A DNA stretch of 64,000 nucleotides from Chryseomonas sp014190935 (GCF_014190935.1 NZ_JACHVV010000002.1:620001-684000); one strand, 5' to 3'. Numbered from the stretch's first letter, positions 16,983 through 25,923 are shown. The notes: a model not told the origin generated them from the sequence alone. Translations and numbers: made by a program.

Positions 16983-17600
16983 ATGGAATCCCTGACGCAA
17001 TCGCTGCTTGGCTTTATCGAAACCCACCAGGCCTGGGCACCGCTGCTCGTCGGCCTGCTCGCCTTTGGCGAGTCCCTGGTGCTGCTGGGCGTCTTCATTC
17101 CGGCCACGGCCCTGCTGCTGGTGGTCGGCGGCCTGGCCGGCTCCGGCGTGCTCTCGCCGGTGCCGCTGGTGTTGGCCGCCATCGTCGGCGCCATCCTCGG
17201 CGACATCTGCTCCTACATCATCGGCCGCTGGCTCGGTCCCAGCATCGTCCACCGCCCGCCCTTTCGCCGCTATCGCAAGCAGGTGGCCAGGACCCGACTG
17301 TTCTTTCGCCGCTATGGCTTCTTCGCGGTATTCGGCGGGCGCTTCCTGACCATGATCCGCAACACCGTGCCCCTGGTGGCCGGGATGATGGCGATGAACC
17401 AGCTGCGCTTCCAGTCGGCCAACGTGCTCTCGGCCATCGTCTGGGCGCCGCTGATGATGGGCCCGGGTTATCTGGCGGCCAAGGGCGCCAACCACTTCAG
17501 CTTCGCCGGCAACGAGTCGCTGTGGATCGGCGCGGCGGTGGTCGCCGTGCTGGGCGCCAGCGCCGCGCTGTTCTTCAAGCAGCGGCTGAAACGCGCCTAG
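16983..17600 (+). CDS. DedA family membrane protein
   Basis: A 205-residue inner membrane protein of the DedA/VTT family. Typical features are FGESLVLLGVFIPATALLL near residue 28, GDICSYIIGRWLG near 78 and the Arg-containing FFAVFGGRFLTMIRNTVPLVAG near 112, whose acidic and basic residues matter for DedA function. The family supports membrane homeostasis and drug resistance, and some members act on polyprenyl phosphate or phospholipid translocation. It ends a few bases before the convergent molybdenum hydroxylase operon. Confidence 0.9.
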   Translation: MESLTQSLLGFIETHQAWAPLLVGLLAFGESLVLLGVFIPATALLLVVGGLAGSGVLSPVPLVLAAIVGAILGDICSYIIGRWLGPSIVHRPPFRRYRKQVARTRLFFRRYGFFAVFGGRFLTMIRNTVPLVAGMMAMNQLRFQSANVLSAIVWAPLMMGPGYLAAKGANHFSFAGNESLWIGAAVVAVLGASAALFFKQRLKRA

Positions 17601-19843
17601 CGACGGGCGGCCAGCGCCTCGCGCAAACGCTGGCGATTCAGCGGTACCTCGCGCAGGCGCAGGCCGGTCGCCGCCGCCACGGCATTGGCGATGGCCGCGG
17701 GGATGGCGGCGGTGGTGGCCTCCCCGGCCCCCACCGCCGGCTCTTCCGGCCGATCGATCAGCTCCAGTTCCAGCTCGGGCAATTCGTTGAAGGTCAGCGG
17801 CGGATAGGCGCCCCACTCCAGGCTGGTCACCCCCTGGTGATCGAAGCGCACCGCCTGCTTGAGGGTCCGGGCGATGCCTTGCACCACGCAGCCTTCCAGC
17901 TGATTGCGCAAGCCATCCGGATTGACGATCAGACCGCAGTCATGGGCCACCACCACGCGGGTGACCCGGATCTCCGTCGCCTCGCTCACCGCCACCTCGA
18001 CCACCGCGGCCACATAGGCGTTCTCGTTTTCATAGCGCAGGAAGGCCAGGCCCTGACCTTTCGCCAGGGCGCCGTCCCAGGCCTTTTCCTGCCGGGTGGG
18101 TGGTTGCCAATTAGCCTTGGCGGTGGCGGCCTGCAGCACCGCCCGGGCGCGGGGGTCCTGCAGATAGCGCAGGCGGAATTCCAGCGGATCGACCCCGGCC
18201 GCCAGGGCCAGCTCGTCCATGAAGGACTCGTTGGCGAAGGTGTTGCCGACCGCTCCCAGGGCGCGCAGCGCCGAGGGTCGCAGCGGCGAATCCCCGGCTT
18301 CCAGCCAGTGGGTCGCCACCTGGACGTTGAGCAGGTCGTAGTCCAGCGGCGCATTGCGATTGCCACCGCCCCGCCCACCCTTGAGCGGCAGGTTGTAGGC
18401 CAGCTGCCCGGCGAGCAGCGCGGCCTTGCCGGTCTGGCCATTGGGTCGGGTCAGGTGGGTAGGCGTCCAGTTGGCGAACCGCCAGGCGAGCAGATCGCCA
18501 GCGGCGCTCAGGCCACCCGTCAGACGCAGCAGCATGGCCGGTCCCTTGGGATTCCAGCCGTGCTCGTCGGCCCGACTCCACTGCACCCGCACCGGACGGC
18601 CGCACAGCCTGGAAAGCAGCGCGGCATCGGCCGCCGCGTCATCGGCGCCGTTATGGCCATAGCAACCCGAGGCCTGCTGGTAGATGACATGGATGCTGTC
18701 TTCCGGCAGCGCCAGCAAATCCGCCAGCGCCGCCCGGAGCTGATAGACGCCCTGGGTACCGCTCCAGACCGTGGCACCGTCGGCACGCACGTCCGCCACC
18801 GCGCAGGAGGGGCCGATGGAATCATGGTTCTGATAGGGCCAGCGATACTCGGCGTCCAGCCGCTGCGCGGCGCTCGCCAATTCGCCTTCGACGTCACCGG
18901 CCTCCTGCTGGAGGTCGGCCGGTCCGGCCTTGGCTTCCAGCCGGGCATAGAGTTCGCCCGGCAGCGGCAGGTCCGGCACCAGGCTCCAGTCCACCCGCAG
19001 CGCCGCCGCGCCCTGGCGCGCCAGCCAGGGCTGCTCGGCCACCACCGCGACGAAGGCGCCTTCGTACACCAGCTGCGCGCCGGCCGGCAGCGCGCTGGCA
19101 TCGATACCGCGAACACTCACCCCCGCCAACCGCGCCGAACCGATGCAGGGCGGCCGTACCATGCAGCCGTGCAGCATGCCGGGCAGGCGCAGGTCATGGA
19201 CGTAAGCGAAGCTGCCGAACAGCTTGGCCGGAATGTCCTCGCGCGGTACCGAGGTGCCGACCAGGCGGTAGTCCTTGACGGCGCGGGTGCGCACCGCCTG
19301 ATTGACCAGCCGTCCCAGGGGCCGTCCGCCGACCAGTTCGCCATAGCTGACAAAGCGTCCGGTGGGATCGCCACGATAGACCACCCGGCCATCCACAGTA
19401 TCCACCACCGCCAGGTCCAGCCCCAGGCGCCGCGACCCTTCCAGAAACAGGAATTGCCGCGCACTGGCGGCGGCCTTGCGCAACTGGGCGCCGCCCACCT
19501 GCACACTCTTGCTGCCGGCGGTGATGCCCTGGTCCGGGGTCAACCGGGTATCGCCCTGGATCAGCCGGGTGGCGGCAAAGGCCACGCAGAGCTCCTCGGC
19601 CACGATCTGCCGCAGCGCCGTGCTGACTCCGGTACCCAGTTCCACCTTGCCGCTGTAGACGGTGACCTGGCCCTGGGCATCCACCGCTAGCCAGGCATCC
19701 AGTTGGCGCTGATCGAGGGTCTTGGCCAGGTCCGCAGCGTCAGCCGGTGTAGGCAGCACCTGGGCGGCGACCGGCCGCTGCAGGCTGAAGCCCAGCAGCA
19801 GCACCGCGCTGCCGCCGAGAAAGGCACGGCGTGACAGCGTCAT
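17597..19843 (-). CDS. Molybdopterin-binding subunit of a periplasmic aldehyde/isoquinoline-type oxidoreductase
   Basis: A 748-residue large subunit of the xanthine dehydrogenase superfamily, of the type with no FAD subunit (isoquinoline 1-oxidoreductase beta / periplasmic aldehyde dehydrogenase). A Tat signal SRRAFLGG at residues 4-11 precedes a hydrophobic stretch, indicating export. A FANESFMDELA-type segment near 480 and the catalytic Glu in VGAGEATTAAIPAAIANAV near 710 mark the Mo-cofactor domain. It hydroxylates an aldehyde or N-heterocycle. Its ATG overlaps the stop of the 2Fe-2S subunit. The substrate is not deducible. Confidence 0.88.
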   Translation of the reverse strand: MTLSRRAFLGGSAVLLLGFSLQRPVAAQVLPTPADAADLAKTLDQRQLDAWLAVDAQGQVTVYSGKVELGTGVSTALRQIVAEELCVAFAATRLIQGDTRLTPDQGITAGSKSVQVGGAQLRKAAASARQFLFLEGSRRLGLDLAVVDTVDGRVVYRGDPTGRFVSYGELVGGRPLGRLVNQAVRTRAVKDYRLVGTSVPREDIPAKLFGSFAYVHDLRLPGMLHGCMVRPPCIGSARLAGVSVRGIDASALPAGAQLVYEGAFVAVVAEQPWLARQGAAALRVDWSLVPDLPLPGELYARLEAKAGPADLQQEAGDVEGELASAAQRLDAEYRWPYQNHDSIGPSCAVADVRADGATVWSGTQGVYQLRAALADLLALPEDSIHVIYQQASGCYGHNGADDAAADAALLSRLCGRPVRVQWSRADEHGWNPKGPAMLLRLTGGLSAAGDLLAWRFANWTPTHLTRPNGQTGKAALLAGQLAYNLPLKGGRGGGNRNAPLDYDLLNVQVATHWLEAGDSPLRPSALRALGAVGNTFANESFMDELALAAGVDPLEFRLRYLQDPRARAVLQAATAKANWQPPTRQEKAWDGALAKGQGLAFLRYENENAYVAAVVEVAVSEATEIRVTRVVVAHDCGLIVNPDGLRNQLEGCVVQGIARTLKQAVRFDHQGVTSLEWGAYPPLTFNELPELELELIDRPEEPAVGAGEATTAAIPAAIANAVAAATGLRLREVPLNRQRLREALAARR

Positions 19844-20322
19844 GCCGGAGCCTGCCCGTCGCGCAAGAGCACCGCCGCCCGCTTGACCGCACGCAGGATG
19901 CGATAGTGGGTCCCGCAGCCACAGAAATTGGCCGCCAGCGCCTGGCGGATCTGCGCATCACTGGGATCGGGCACGCGTTCGAGCAACGCCCGGGCGGTCA
20001 TCACCATCCCGGGGATGCAATAGCCGCACTGCGCCGCCTGCTCTTCGATAAAGGCCTGCTGCAGCGCATGGGGCGCCTTAGGCGTGCCCAGGCCTTCCAG
20101 GGTCAGCAACTCGCGACCGACGAAAGATACTGCCGGCAACAGGCAGGCGCGTACCGGCTTGCCATCCGCCAGCACCGTACAAGCGCCGCATTCGCCCAGG
20201 CCGCAGCCGAATTTCGGCCCCTTGAGACCCAGCTCGTCGCGCAAGGCCTCCAGCAAGGGCATGCGCGGATCGACGTCGAGTTGGCGCCGTTCGCCGTTGA
20301 CCTGCAATTCGATGGCCGCCAC
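19840..20322 (-). CDS. 2Fe-2S subunit of the molybdenum hydroxylase
   Basis: A 160-residue small subunit carrying two [2Fe-2S] clusters, which moves electrons away from the Mo site. The plant-ferredoxin-type cluster is bound by GCGLGECGACTVL near residues 39-51 with a further Cys in RACLLP. The second cluster is bound by QCGYCIPGM near 98 and FCGCGTHYRI near 133. It has no signal peptide and is presumably exported by riding with the Tat-tagged large subunit. The start is a GTG with AAGGAG eight to nine bases upstream, two bases after the cytochrome stop. Confidence 0.93.
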   Translation of the reverse strand: MAAIELQVNGERRQLDVDPRMPLLEALRDELGLKGPKFGCGLGECGACTVLADGKPVRACLLPAVSFVGRELLTLEGLGTPKAPHALQQAFIEEQAAQCGYCIPGMVMTARALLERVPDPSDAQIRQALAANFCGCGTHYRILRAVKRAAVLLRDGQAPA

Positions 20323-20324
20323 CG

Positions 20325-21551
20325 CTATTTCTCTCCTTCGCGCGCGGCCGCCACGTCCGCGGGACGGATGTCGGCGGCGTGACCGCCAAAGCGGCGGCCG
20401 ATGTAGGTGGCCAGATCGGCCAGTTGCCTATCGCTGAGCAACTCCCGATAGGCTGGCATGAAGGCGTGCTCGGTCCGCCCCTGACGATCGAGGCCGTCGA
20501 GCAGCACGCGCACCAGGTTGGTCCCCGCGGGATCGCGCACCGCCGAATAGTTGCTGAAGGAGCGCGGATAGGGACCGGCGGGCCCCTGGTCGTCCGGGGC
20601 ATGACAGCTGGCGCAGGCGGATTGCAGCAAGGCCGCGCTTTCCGCCTCGGCGGCGGTAAGCGGTCCGGTCTCCCCGGGCGGCTGCACCTCGGCACGCGCC
20701 GGCACCGCTCCGGGCTGCGCCGGCAGGGTCCGCAGATAGGCGATCAGGGCGCCGAGGTCCGCATCGTTCAGATGGCGGGTACCGCCGCTCACCACCTCGG
20801 CCATGGGTCCCGCCGCCACGGCTTCGCCGCGCTGGTGCCCTTCGCGCAGATAGCTGGCCAGCTTGGCATCGCTCCAGCCACCGAGGCCGCGGGGATCCGC
20901 AGTGAGATTCCAGGCGGTCCAGCCCTGCTGGGTCGCGCCGGCATAAGCCCGGCCGCTGTCGAGACCCTGACTCCAGGTCCGCGGCGTATGGCACTCCTGG
21001 CAGTGTCCCACCGCCTCCGCCAGGTAGGCGCCCTGCGCCACCCGAGCGTCCGCCCCGGCGGGCAGCGGGCCCTGACTGAAGTTCAGCCATTTCCAGCCAC
21101 GGATCAGCGCGCGCTGATCGAAGGGAAAACGCAGCGCGTTGGCCGGTGGGGCATAGGGCACGGGGCGCTGGACCTGCAGATAGGCGAAGATGGCCGCGAC
21201 ATCCTCGTCGCTCAAGCGGGTAAAGGCCGTATAGGGAAAGGCCGGATAGAGCTGCTCACCCTCGCGCCCGAGGCCTTCGTGCAAGGCCCGGCGAAACTCG
21301 TCCGCCGTCCAGTCACCCAGACCGTGCACGCGATCCGGGGTGATGTTGCTCGAATAGAGACGGCCGAAAGGCGTCTCGAAGGCGACGCCACCGGCGAACG
21401 GTGCGCCATCGGGACGGGTATGGCAGCCCTGGCAGTTGCCCAGGCGGGTCAGATATTCGCCACGCGCCAGGGTCGCCTCATCGGCGCGAACCAGCGCGGC
21501 CTTGGACAGGAGCAGCATCCCCGCCAGCAGGGGCAGGGCCAGGGATCTCAT
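20325..21551 (-). CDS. Triheme c-type cytochrome, electron acceptor of the molybdenum hydroxylase
   Basis: A 408-residue periplasmic cytochrome with a signal peptide ending near VRA and three heme-binding sites: CQGCH near residue 40, CQECH near 184 and CASCH near 312. This three-domain layout is that of the cytochrome subunit of membrane-linked alcohol/aldehyde dehydrogenases. It would pass electrons from the 2Fe-2S subunit to the respiratory chain. It is the first gene of the operon, and its ATG has GGAGAG upstream. A histidine-rich or other metal-specific feature is not seen. Confidence 0.92.
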   Translation of the reverse strand: MRSLALPLLAGMLLLSKAALVRADEATLARGEYLTRLGNCQGCHTRPDGAPFAGGVAFETPFGRLYSSNITPDRVHGLGDWTADEFRRALHEGLGREGEQLYPAFPYTAFTRLSDEDVAAIFAYLQVQRPVPYAPPANALRFPFDQRALIRGWKWLNFSQGPLPAGADARVAQGAYLAEAVGHCQECHTPRTWSQGLDSGRAYAGATQQGWTAWNLTADPRGLGGWSDAKLASYLREGHQRGEAVAAGPMAEVVSGGTRHLNDADLGALIAYLRTLPAQPGAVPARAEVQPPGETGPLTAAEAESAALLQSACASCHAPDDQGPAGPYPRSFSNYSAVRDPAGTNLVRVLLDGLDRQGRTEHAFMPAYRELLSDRQLADLATYIGRRFGGHAADIRPADVAAAREGEK

Positions 21552-21826
21552 CAGCTCTCCTCGTGAGGTCGAACCGGACTGGCCGATTCCGCCGTGGCTT
21601 TGCCGTCATCCTAATCGCAGCGGCAAGCCGCCGTGACGCTCGCCCCCGGAGGTGAGATGCAGGCGACAGTTTCGACCCGCACCTTGACGACGGCCTTTAC
21701 ATTCCCACCCTGGTCCGGCTGCGCCCTGGTGCGAGCCACTGGAGCACAGCCCGCCTCGGACCCTGATTACCCCCCGCACAGGAAGGAAGCCCCTCAAATC
21801 GCAACATACTATAGGGGTGGTATTAA

Positions 21827-22147
21827 TCAGCGCTTGGGGACGAAGCCATCGGGCTTGGCCGCCAGCCAGTCGACGAACTGGCGAATGCGCGCATCGCTGA
21901 GCAGCAACTCGCGGCTGTTGTATTCCAGCGCCAGGGTCTTTTCGTCGAAGGTCTGGTGGATGTGGTTGTGGCAGGGTCGGCAGACCCAGAGGGTGGCGGT
22001 GATCCGGCTGACGCGGTCGAATCTCTTGCGCACGTAGGCCTTGTCGTGCAGCGAGCGAGGGATCAGGTGATGGCGGGTGAGCGGCGCCGCCCGACCGCAC
22101 AGCTCGCAACGAGCCGGCTGGGGCGGCAGACGTATCGCCTGGGGCAT
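21827..22147 (-). CDS. Small HNH-type zinc-finger protein
   Basis: A 106-residue protein with an HNH-like core. A CELCGR pair near residue 14 and a VCRPCHNHIHQ pair near 54 would bind a structural zinc, and LTRHHLIPRSLH near 23 provides the catalytic His-His. The layout fits small HNH endonucleases, though nuclease activity is not proven and this group is found in many genomes without known partners. The start at ATG 22147 lies within a clear ORF. No terminase or toxin genes lie nearby, so a phage or toxin role has no support here. Confidence 0.72.
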   Translation of the reverse strand: MPQAIRLPPQPARCELCGRAAPLTRHHLIPRSLHDKAYVRKRFDRVSRITATLWVCRPCHNHIHQTFDEKTLALEYNSRELLLSDARIRQFVDWLAAKPDGFVPKR

Positions 22148-22201
22148 GATGGGCTCCGCACGGGCTGGATGCCCATTCGAGCGGCCCGGGCGGAACGGGG
22201 T

Positions 22202-22738
22202 TCAATAGCCGCCGGCGAGACTCGGCGTGACCAGCACCCGCTTGGCCTGCAGGTAGCTGTTCTGCCAGTAGGGCTTGGCCAGGCTGTCCAGGCGCACCGT
22301 ACCGCCGGTACGCGGCGCGTGCACGAAGCGCCCTTCCCCGACATAGATGCCGGCATGGCTGACCTGACGGCCACCGGCCGTGGCGAAGAAGATCAGATCA
22401 CCGGGCTGCAGGGCATTGCGCGCCACATTGGGCGAGCCGAGGGTGATCATCTCGCGGGTCGAGCGCGGCAGGGTCACCCCGGCCGCATCGCGATAGACGT
22501 AGCCGATAAGGCCGCTGCAGTCGAAACCACCGGCCGGGGTGTTGCCGCCGTAGCGATAGGGAGTGCCGACCAGGCCGATGGCCCGAAAGAGTACATCGTT
22601 GGCGGCCTGGGCCTGGCTCTCCAGCAGGGGGCGAGAGACGACCGAGGCGACCGGTGCGGGTGCCTGGGGCGGCCTGCCGGCACAGGCGGCCAGCAGCACG
22701 AAGACGCAATACAATCCGAGGCGAGCCGCATGCGGCAT
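22202..22738 (-). CDS. NlpC/P60 family lipoprotein, peptidoglycan endopeptidase (copy 2)
   Basis: A 178-residue predicted outer-membrane lipoprotein with lipobox LLAAC at about residues 15-19 and an NlpC/P60 cysteine peptidase domain. The nucleophile Cys lies in FDCSGLIGYVY, the His in VSHAGIYVG and a third polar residue in RFVHAPRTGG. The family cleaves the D-Glu-meso-DAP bond in cell wall stem peptides. The start is the ATG with AAGGA eight bases upstream; the earlier in-frame ATG at 22747 abuts that site. It is a close relative of the next gene upstream. Confidence 0.9.
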   Translation of the reverse strand: MPHAARLGLYCVFVLLAACAGRPPQAPAPVASVVSRPLLESQAQAANDVLFRAIGLVGTPYRYGGNTPAGGFDCSGLIGYVYRDAAGVTLPRSTREMITLGSPNVARNALQPGDLIFFATAGGRQVSHAGIYVGEGRFVHAPRTGGTVRLDSLAKPYWQNSYLQAKRVLVTPSLAGGY

Positions 22739-22834
22739 TGGAGACATCCTTAGTTATCCATCGATCACCGTCGGCCTGCCACGCAGCCTCGACGGGTCCT
22801 CGAAGCGCACCGGCGAAGATCGCGGCGATACGCC

Positions 22835-23500
22835 TCAGCGCAATACGCGCTTGCCTTCCAGGAAACTCACCTTCCAGTACTGGTCGTTCAGGCTGTCCAC
22901 CCGCACCCCGCCGCTCCGGCGGCTGGAGGAATGGATGAACTTGCCCTCGCCCATGTAGATACCGGTGTGACTGACCCGGCCACGGCCGTTGCTATTGAAC
23001 AGCAACAGATCGCCAGGTTCCAGATCGTTCTTGCTGACTACCGGTACTTCGAGATCGATGATCTCGCGGGTGGAGCGCGGCAGGGTCATGCCGGCGCGCT
23101 CGCGAAAGACGTAATTGACGAAACCACTGCAATCGAAACCGGCCAGGGTGCTGCCGCCGCGGCGATAGGGCGTACCCACCAGCTGGGTGGCACGATTGAG
23201 GATCTGGTCCGCCAGATTCGGCAGCGCCTGGCGCGGGCCGACCTCGCGCTCCCAGTCGAGCTGATGCGGCGACTGGGTATGGGGAAAGACCGGACGTTGC
23301 TGAGCGCCCTCGGTTTCCACGGGCGCGGAGCTATTGCCAGCGCCACCCAGGCCATGCAGCGAAGCGGTCTGGAAGGTCCGGGAGGTATTGGACGAATCCT
23401 GGGTAACGACCGCGTCGGGACTTTGCGGCGCACTCGCACAGGCGGCGAGCAGACAGACAAAAGACAGGGGCACGAGGGGTGCGAGGCGGTTCCTTGGCAT
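22835..23500 (-). CDS. NlpC/P60 family lipoprotein, peptidoglycan endopeptidase (copy 1)
   Basis: A 221-residue relative of the adjacent gene, with lipobox LLAAC near residue 20, a longer Ser/Gln-rich linker (about 25-80) and an NlpC/P60 domain. The catalytic Cys is in FDCSGFVNYVF, the His in VSHTGIYMG, and the closing segment is KFIHSSSRR. The two copies share the TPYRxGG and LPRSTRE blocks, pointing to an old duplication. It is probably co-transcribed with the other copy, 96 bases downstream. The start could instead be a GTG six bases earlier (23506); neither has a strong ribosome binding site. Confidence 0.9.
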   Translation of the reverse strand: MPRNRLAPLVPLSFVCLLAACASAPQSPDAVVTQDSSNTSRTFQTASLHGLGGAGNSSAPVETEGAQQRPVFPHTQSPHQLDWEREVGPRQALPNLADQILNRATQLVGTPYRRGGSTLAGFDCSGFVNYVFRERAGMTLPRSTREIIDLEVPVVSKNDLEPGDLLLFNSNGRGRVSHTGIYMGEGKFIHSSSRRSGGVRVDSLNDQYWKVSFLEGKRVLR

Positions 23501-23569
23501 GAGCACGACCGTGTCGTTTTTTCAAAGTTTCGACACCTTGCCGACCCGGATCACAGATGGCAAGTTTTT

Positions 23570-24334
23570 TTAGCCCTCGATGTGACTCAAAAGCCGAGGA
23601 AGGACGTCTACGGCCCTTTTTTTGATCTGAACGGTCGCCAGGCCACTCAGCGACGAGCGGTCCGGATTGATCTCGATGAGGTCGCCACCCTGCGCTAGGG
23701 TCCGGCCGATCGGCGCCTGGATATAACCGAAGGCGGCCGTGGTGCCAACGGCGATCACCAGGTCGAAGCCCTCCTCCACCGCCTCCTGCAGACGCTGCAG
23801 CTCGCTGACCGGCAAGGCTTCCTCGAACAGCACCACGGGTGGCCGCAGAATGCCGCCGCAAGCAGGACAACGCGGCGGCAACGGACCGGCCAGATGGCCT
23901 TGCGCCTCCTCGACGGCCTGCGCGCAGCTCATGCAGGCGAGCGGCTCCAGCTGTCCGTGGATCTCGATCAGCCGCTCTGGCGGAAAGCCCGCCTGCCGAT
24001 GAAAGCCGTCGATGTTCTGCGTCAGCACCCAGCTGCCGGGGTGACTGACGCCGAAGTCGGTGATCGCCTGGTGCGCCGCATTGGGCCTGGCCGCGGCGCA
24101 GGCCCGGCCGAGTTGCGCCAGGTAGCGCCAGCAGAGCTCCGGACGCTGCCGGAGCATGCTGCCCGAGAGCGCCGCCTCGATGGAGATGCCCTCTTCGGTG
24201 AGGCCGTTGTACAGCCCGCCCAGGCCGCGATAGGTCGGCAGTCCGGAATCGGCGGACAGCCCCGCCCCGGTGATGAACAGCACCCGCCCGGCCCGCGCGA
24301 GCAGACCCCGGGCGCGGGCCAGGGCGTCAGTCAA
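23570..24334 (-). CDS. SIR2-family NAD-dependent protein deacylase
   Basis: A 254-residue sirtuin, which removes acyl groups from protein lysines using NAD. Visible motifs are GAGLSADSGLPTYRG (residues 23-37), LTQNIDGFH near 103, the catalytic His in IEIHGQLEP near 124 and a four-Cys zinc site (CMSC and CPAC). The Tyr-x-x-Arg pair that marks desuccinylases is not seen in the usual region, so a deacetylase is more likely. The start is a TTG overlapping the stop of the upstream gene (TTGA). It is the last gene of the ttcA operon. Confidence 0.9.
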   Translation of the reverse strand: MTDALARARGLLARAGRVLFITGAGLSADSGLPTYRGLGGLYNGLTEEGISIEAALSGSMLRQRPELCWRYLAQLGRACAAARPNAAHQAITDFGVSHPGSWVLTQNIDGFHRQAGFPPERLIEIHGQLEPLACMSCAQAVEEAQGHLAGPLPPRCPACGGILRPPVVLFEEALPVSELQRLQEAVEEGFDLVIAVGTTAAFGYIQAPIGRTLAQGGDLIEINPDRSSLSGLATVQIKKRAVDVLPRLLSHIEG

Positions 24335-25002
24335 TGATTCACCGTCAGGGCCAGCATCACCGACAGCTGGCAGAGCGGACGCCCGCTCTGTTCCTGCCAG
24401 AGGTTGAAAGCCTCCTGCATCTTCTGCCGATCGCGCTTGGCGGTGGGCGCCTTATCGAGGATGTTCTGCGCCTTGAGCGCCGTCACCACGTCGTCGGTCG
24501 CCAGGAAGGTGTCCTTGCCGGCCATGCGCAGGAACCGCTGCGCCGACAAGCCGCCCAGCTGATTGCCACGCTTGGTCAGCAGCTCCCACAGGCCGACGAT
24601 GTCCTGCGTCGGCCATTCGGCCAGCAACTGGCCGAAGCTGCCGTGGCTACGCTGGAAGTCGAGCACCATCTGGGCATTGATCGGCACGCTGCGCAACTTG
24701 CCCAGGTGGCGGATCAGCCGCGCGTCCTGCATCAGCCGCTCCAGGCGCTCGCCGCCCATGAGCACCACCTTTTCCGGATCGAAGCCGAAGAAGACCTCCT
24801 CGAAGGCCGGCCACTTGGCGTCCACCAGGCTGTGCTTGAGTCCGGCGCGAAAGATGCGCCGGGTCAGCAGCGAGAGGTAGCGGTCATCGCCTACGGCCTT
24901 CAGGGTCGCGGCGTCCACCGGTTGCGGCAGTCGCGCTTCCAGGGCCGCGCGCGAGCCACAGCGGTTGAGGGCATATTCGAGCAGCCAGGCGTAGTCCCGC
25001 AT
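24331..25002 (-). CDS. 3-methyladenine DNA glycosylase I-like protein
   Basis: A 223-residue protein resembling the Tag family of base-excision glycosylases, helix-hairpin-helix proteins that remove 3-methyladenine. The segment FFGFDPEKVVLMG near 75 and LMQDARLIRHLGKL near 90 match the Tag core. The N-terminal Cys of a Tag zinc site is not obvious, and the C-terminus has diverged, so activity on 3-methyladenine is probable but not certain. It sits between ttcA (one-base overlap) and the sirtuin (four-base overlap) in one operon. Confidence 0.75.
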   Translation of the reverse strand: MRDYAWLLEYALNRCGSRAALEARLPQPVDAATLKAVGDDRYLSLLTRRIFRAGLKHSLVDAKWPAFEEVFFGFDPEKVVLMGGERLERLMQDARLIRHLGKLRSVPINAQMVLDFQRSHGSFGQLLAEWPTQDIVGLWELLTKRGNQLGGLSAQRFLRMAGKDTFLATDDVVTALKAQNILDKAPTAKRDRQKMQEAFNLWQEQSGRPLCQLSVMLALTVNH

Positions 25003-25826
25003 CAGAGATTCATCACCTGGACGAAGCGCGGCGTCGCGCTGTCATCGATCTTGAGACTGGCGAAGTCGAATAGCTCGCGATCCGCCAGCTGCGAGGGAAC
25101 CACGTTCTGCAGGGCGCGGAACATGATCTCGGTACGCCCCGGCGTCTTGCGTTCCCATTCCAGCAGCATCTCCTTGACCACCTTGCGCTGCAGGTTTTCC
25201 TGGGAGCCGCAGAGGTTGCAGGGAATGATGGGGAATTCGCGCAGGACGGCGTAGGCCTCGATGTCCTTCTCGTTGCAATAGGCGAGCGGGCGGATCACCA
25301 CGTTGCGGCCATCATCGGCGCGCAACTTCGGCGGCATGGCCTTGAGGGTGCCGCCATGGAACAAATTGAGGAAGAAGGTTTCTACCATGTCGTCGCGATG
25401 ATGGCCGAGCGCCATCTTCGTCGCGCCGATTTCGTCGGCGAAGGTATAGAGGATGCCCCGGCGCAGGCGCGAGCACAGCGAACAGGTGGTCTTGCCCTCG
25501 GGGATCTTTTCCTTCACCACGGAATAGGTATCACGTTCCAGAATGTGGTACTCGACCCCCAGTTCCTTCAGATACTGGGGTAAAACGTGTTCAGGAAAGC
25601 CCGGCTGCTTCTGGTCGAGGTTGACCGCCACGATCTCGAAGCGAATCGGTGCGACCTTCTGCAGATAGAGCAGCATGTCGAGCAGGGTGTAGCTGTCCTT
25701 GCCACCGGACAGGCAGACCATGACCTTGTCACCGTCCTCGATCATGTTGTAGTCGGCGATGGCTTCGCCGGTAAGACGGCGCAGGCGTTTTTGCAGCTTG
25801 TTCTGGTTGACCGAAAGGGTGCCCAT
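25002..25826 (-). CDS. ttcA: tRNA 2-thiocytidine biosynthesis protein TtcA
   Basis: A 274-residue enzyme that thiolates cytidine 32 of certain tRNAs. The PP-loop ATP-binding motif CLSGGKDSYTLLD lies near residue 38. The family-specific Cys pairs, CSLC near 116 and PCNLC near 203, hold the iron-sulfur cluster. Length and sequence match proteobacterial TtcA throughout. It is the first gene of a three-gene minus-strand operon, and the DnaJ-related gene starts divergently about 100 bases away. Confidence 0.96.
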   Translation of the reverse strand: MGTLSVNQNKLQKRLRRLTGEAIADYNMIEDGDKVMVCLSGGKDSYTLLDMLLYLQKVAPIRFEIVAVNLDQKQPGFPEHVLPQYLKELGVEYHILERDTYSVVKEKIPEGKTTCSLCSRLRRGILYTFADEIGATKMALGHHRDDMVETFFLNLFHGGTLKAMPPKLRADDGRNVVIRPLAYCNEKDIEAYAVLREFPIIPCNLCGSQENLQRKVVKEMLLEWERKTPGRTEIMFRALQNVVPSQLADRELFDFASLKIDDSATPRFVQVMNL

Positions 25827-25923
25827 GGATGAATCCGCGAAAGGAAAAAACGAAAGGCCGGCATTTTACGCGCAAAGCTTCCGCCGCCCTACCCCGAACG
25901 TCAGTCCGCGGCGACCGGCAGCC

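Noticed and set aside
16919..19690. A 923-codon plus-strand open frame across the DedA gene and the Mo subunit gene
   Set aside because: It spans two convincing genes on opposite strands and its sequence is low-complexity and Arg/Gln-rich.
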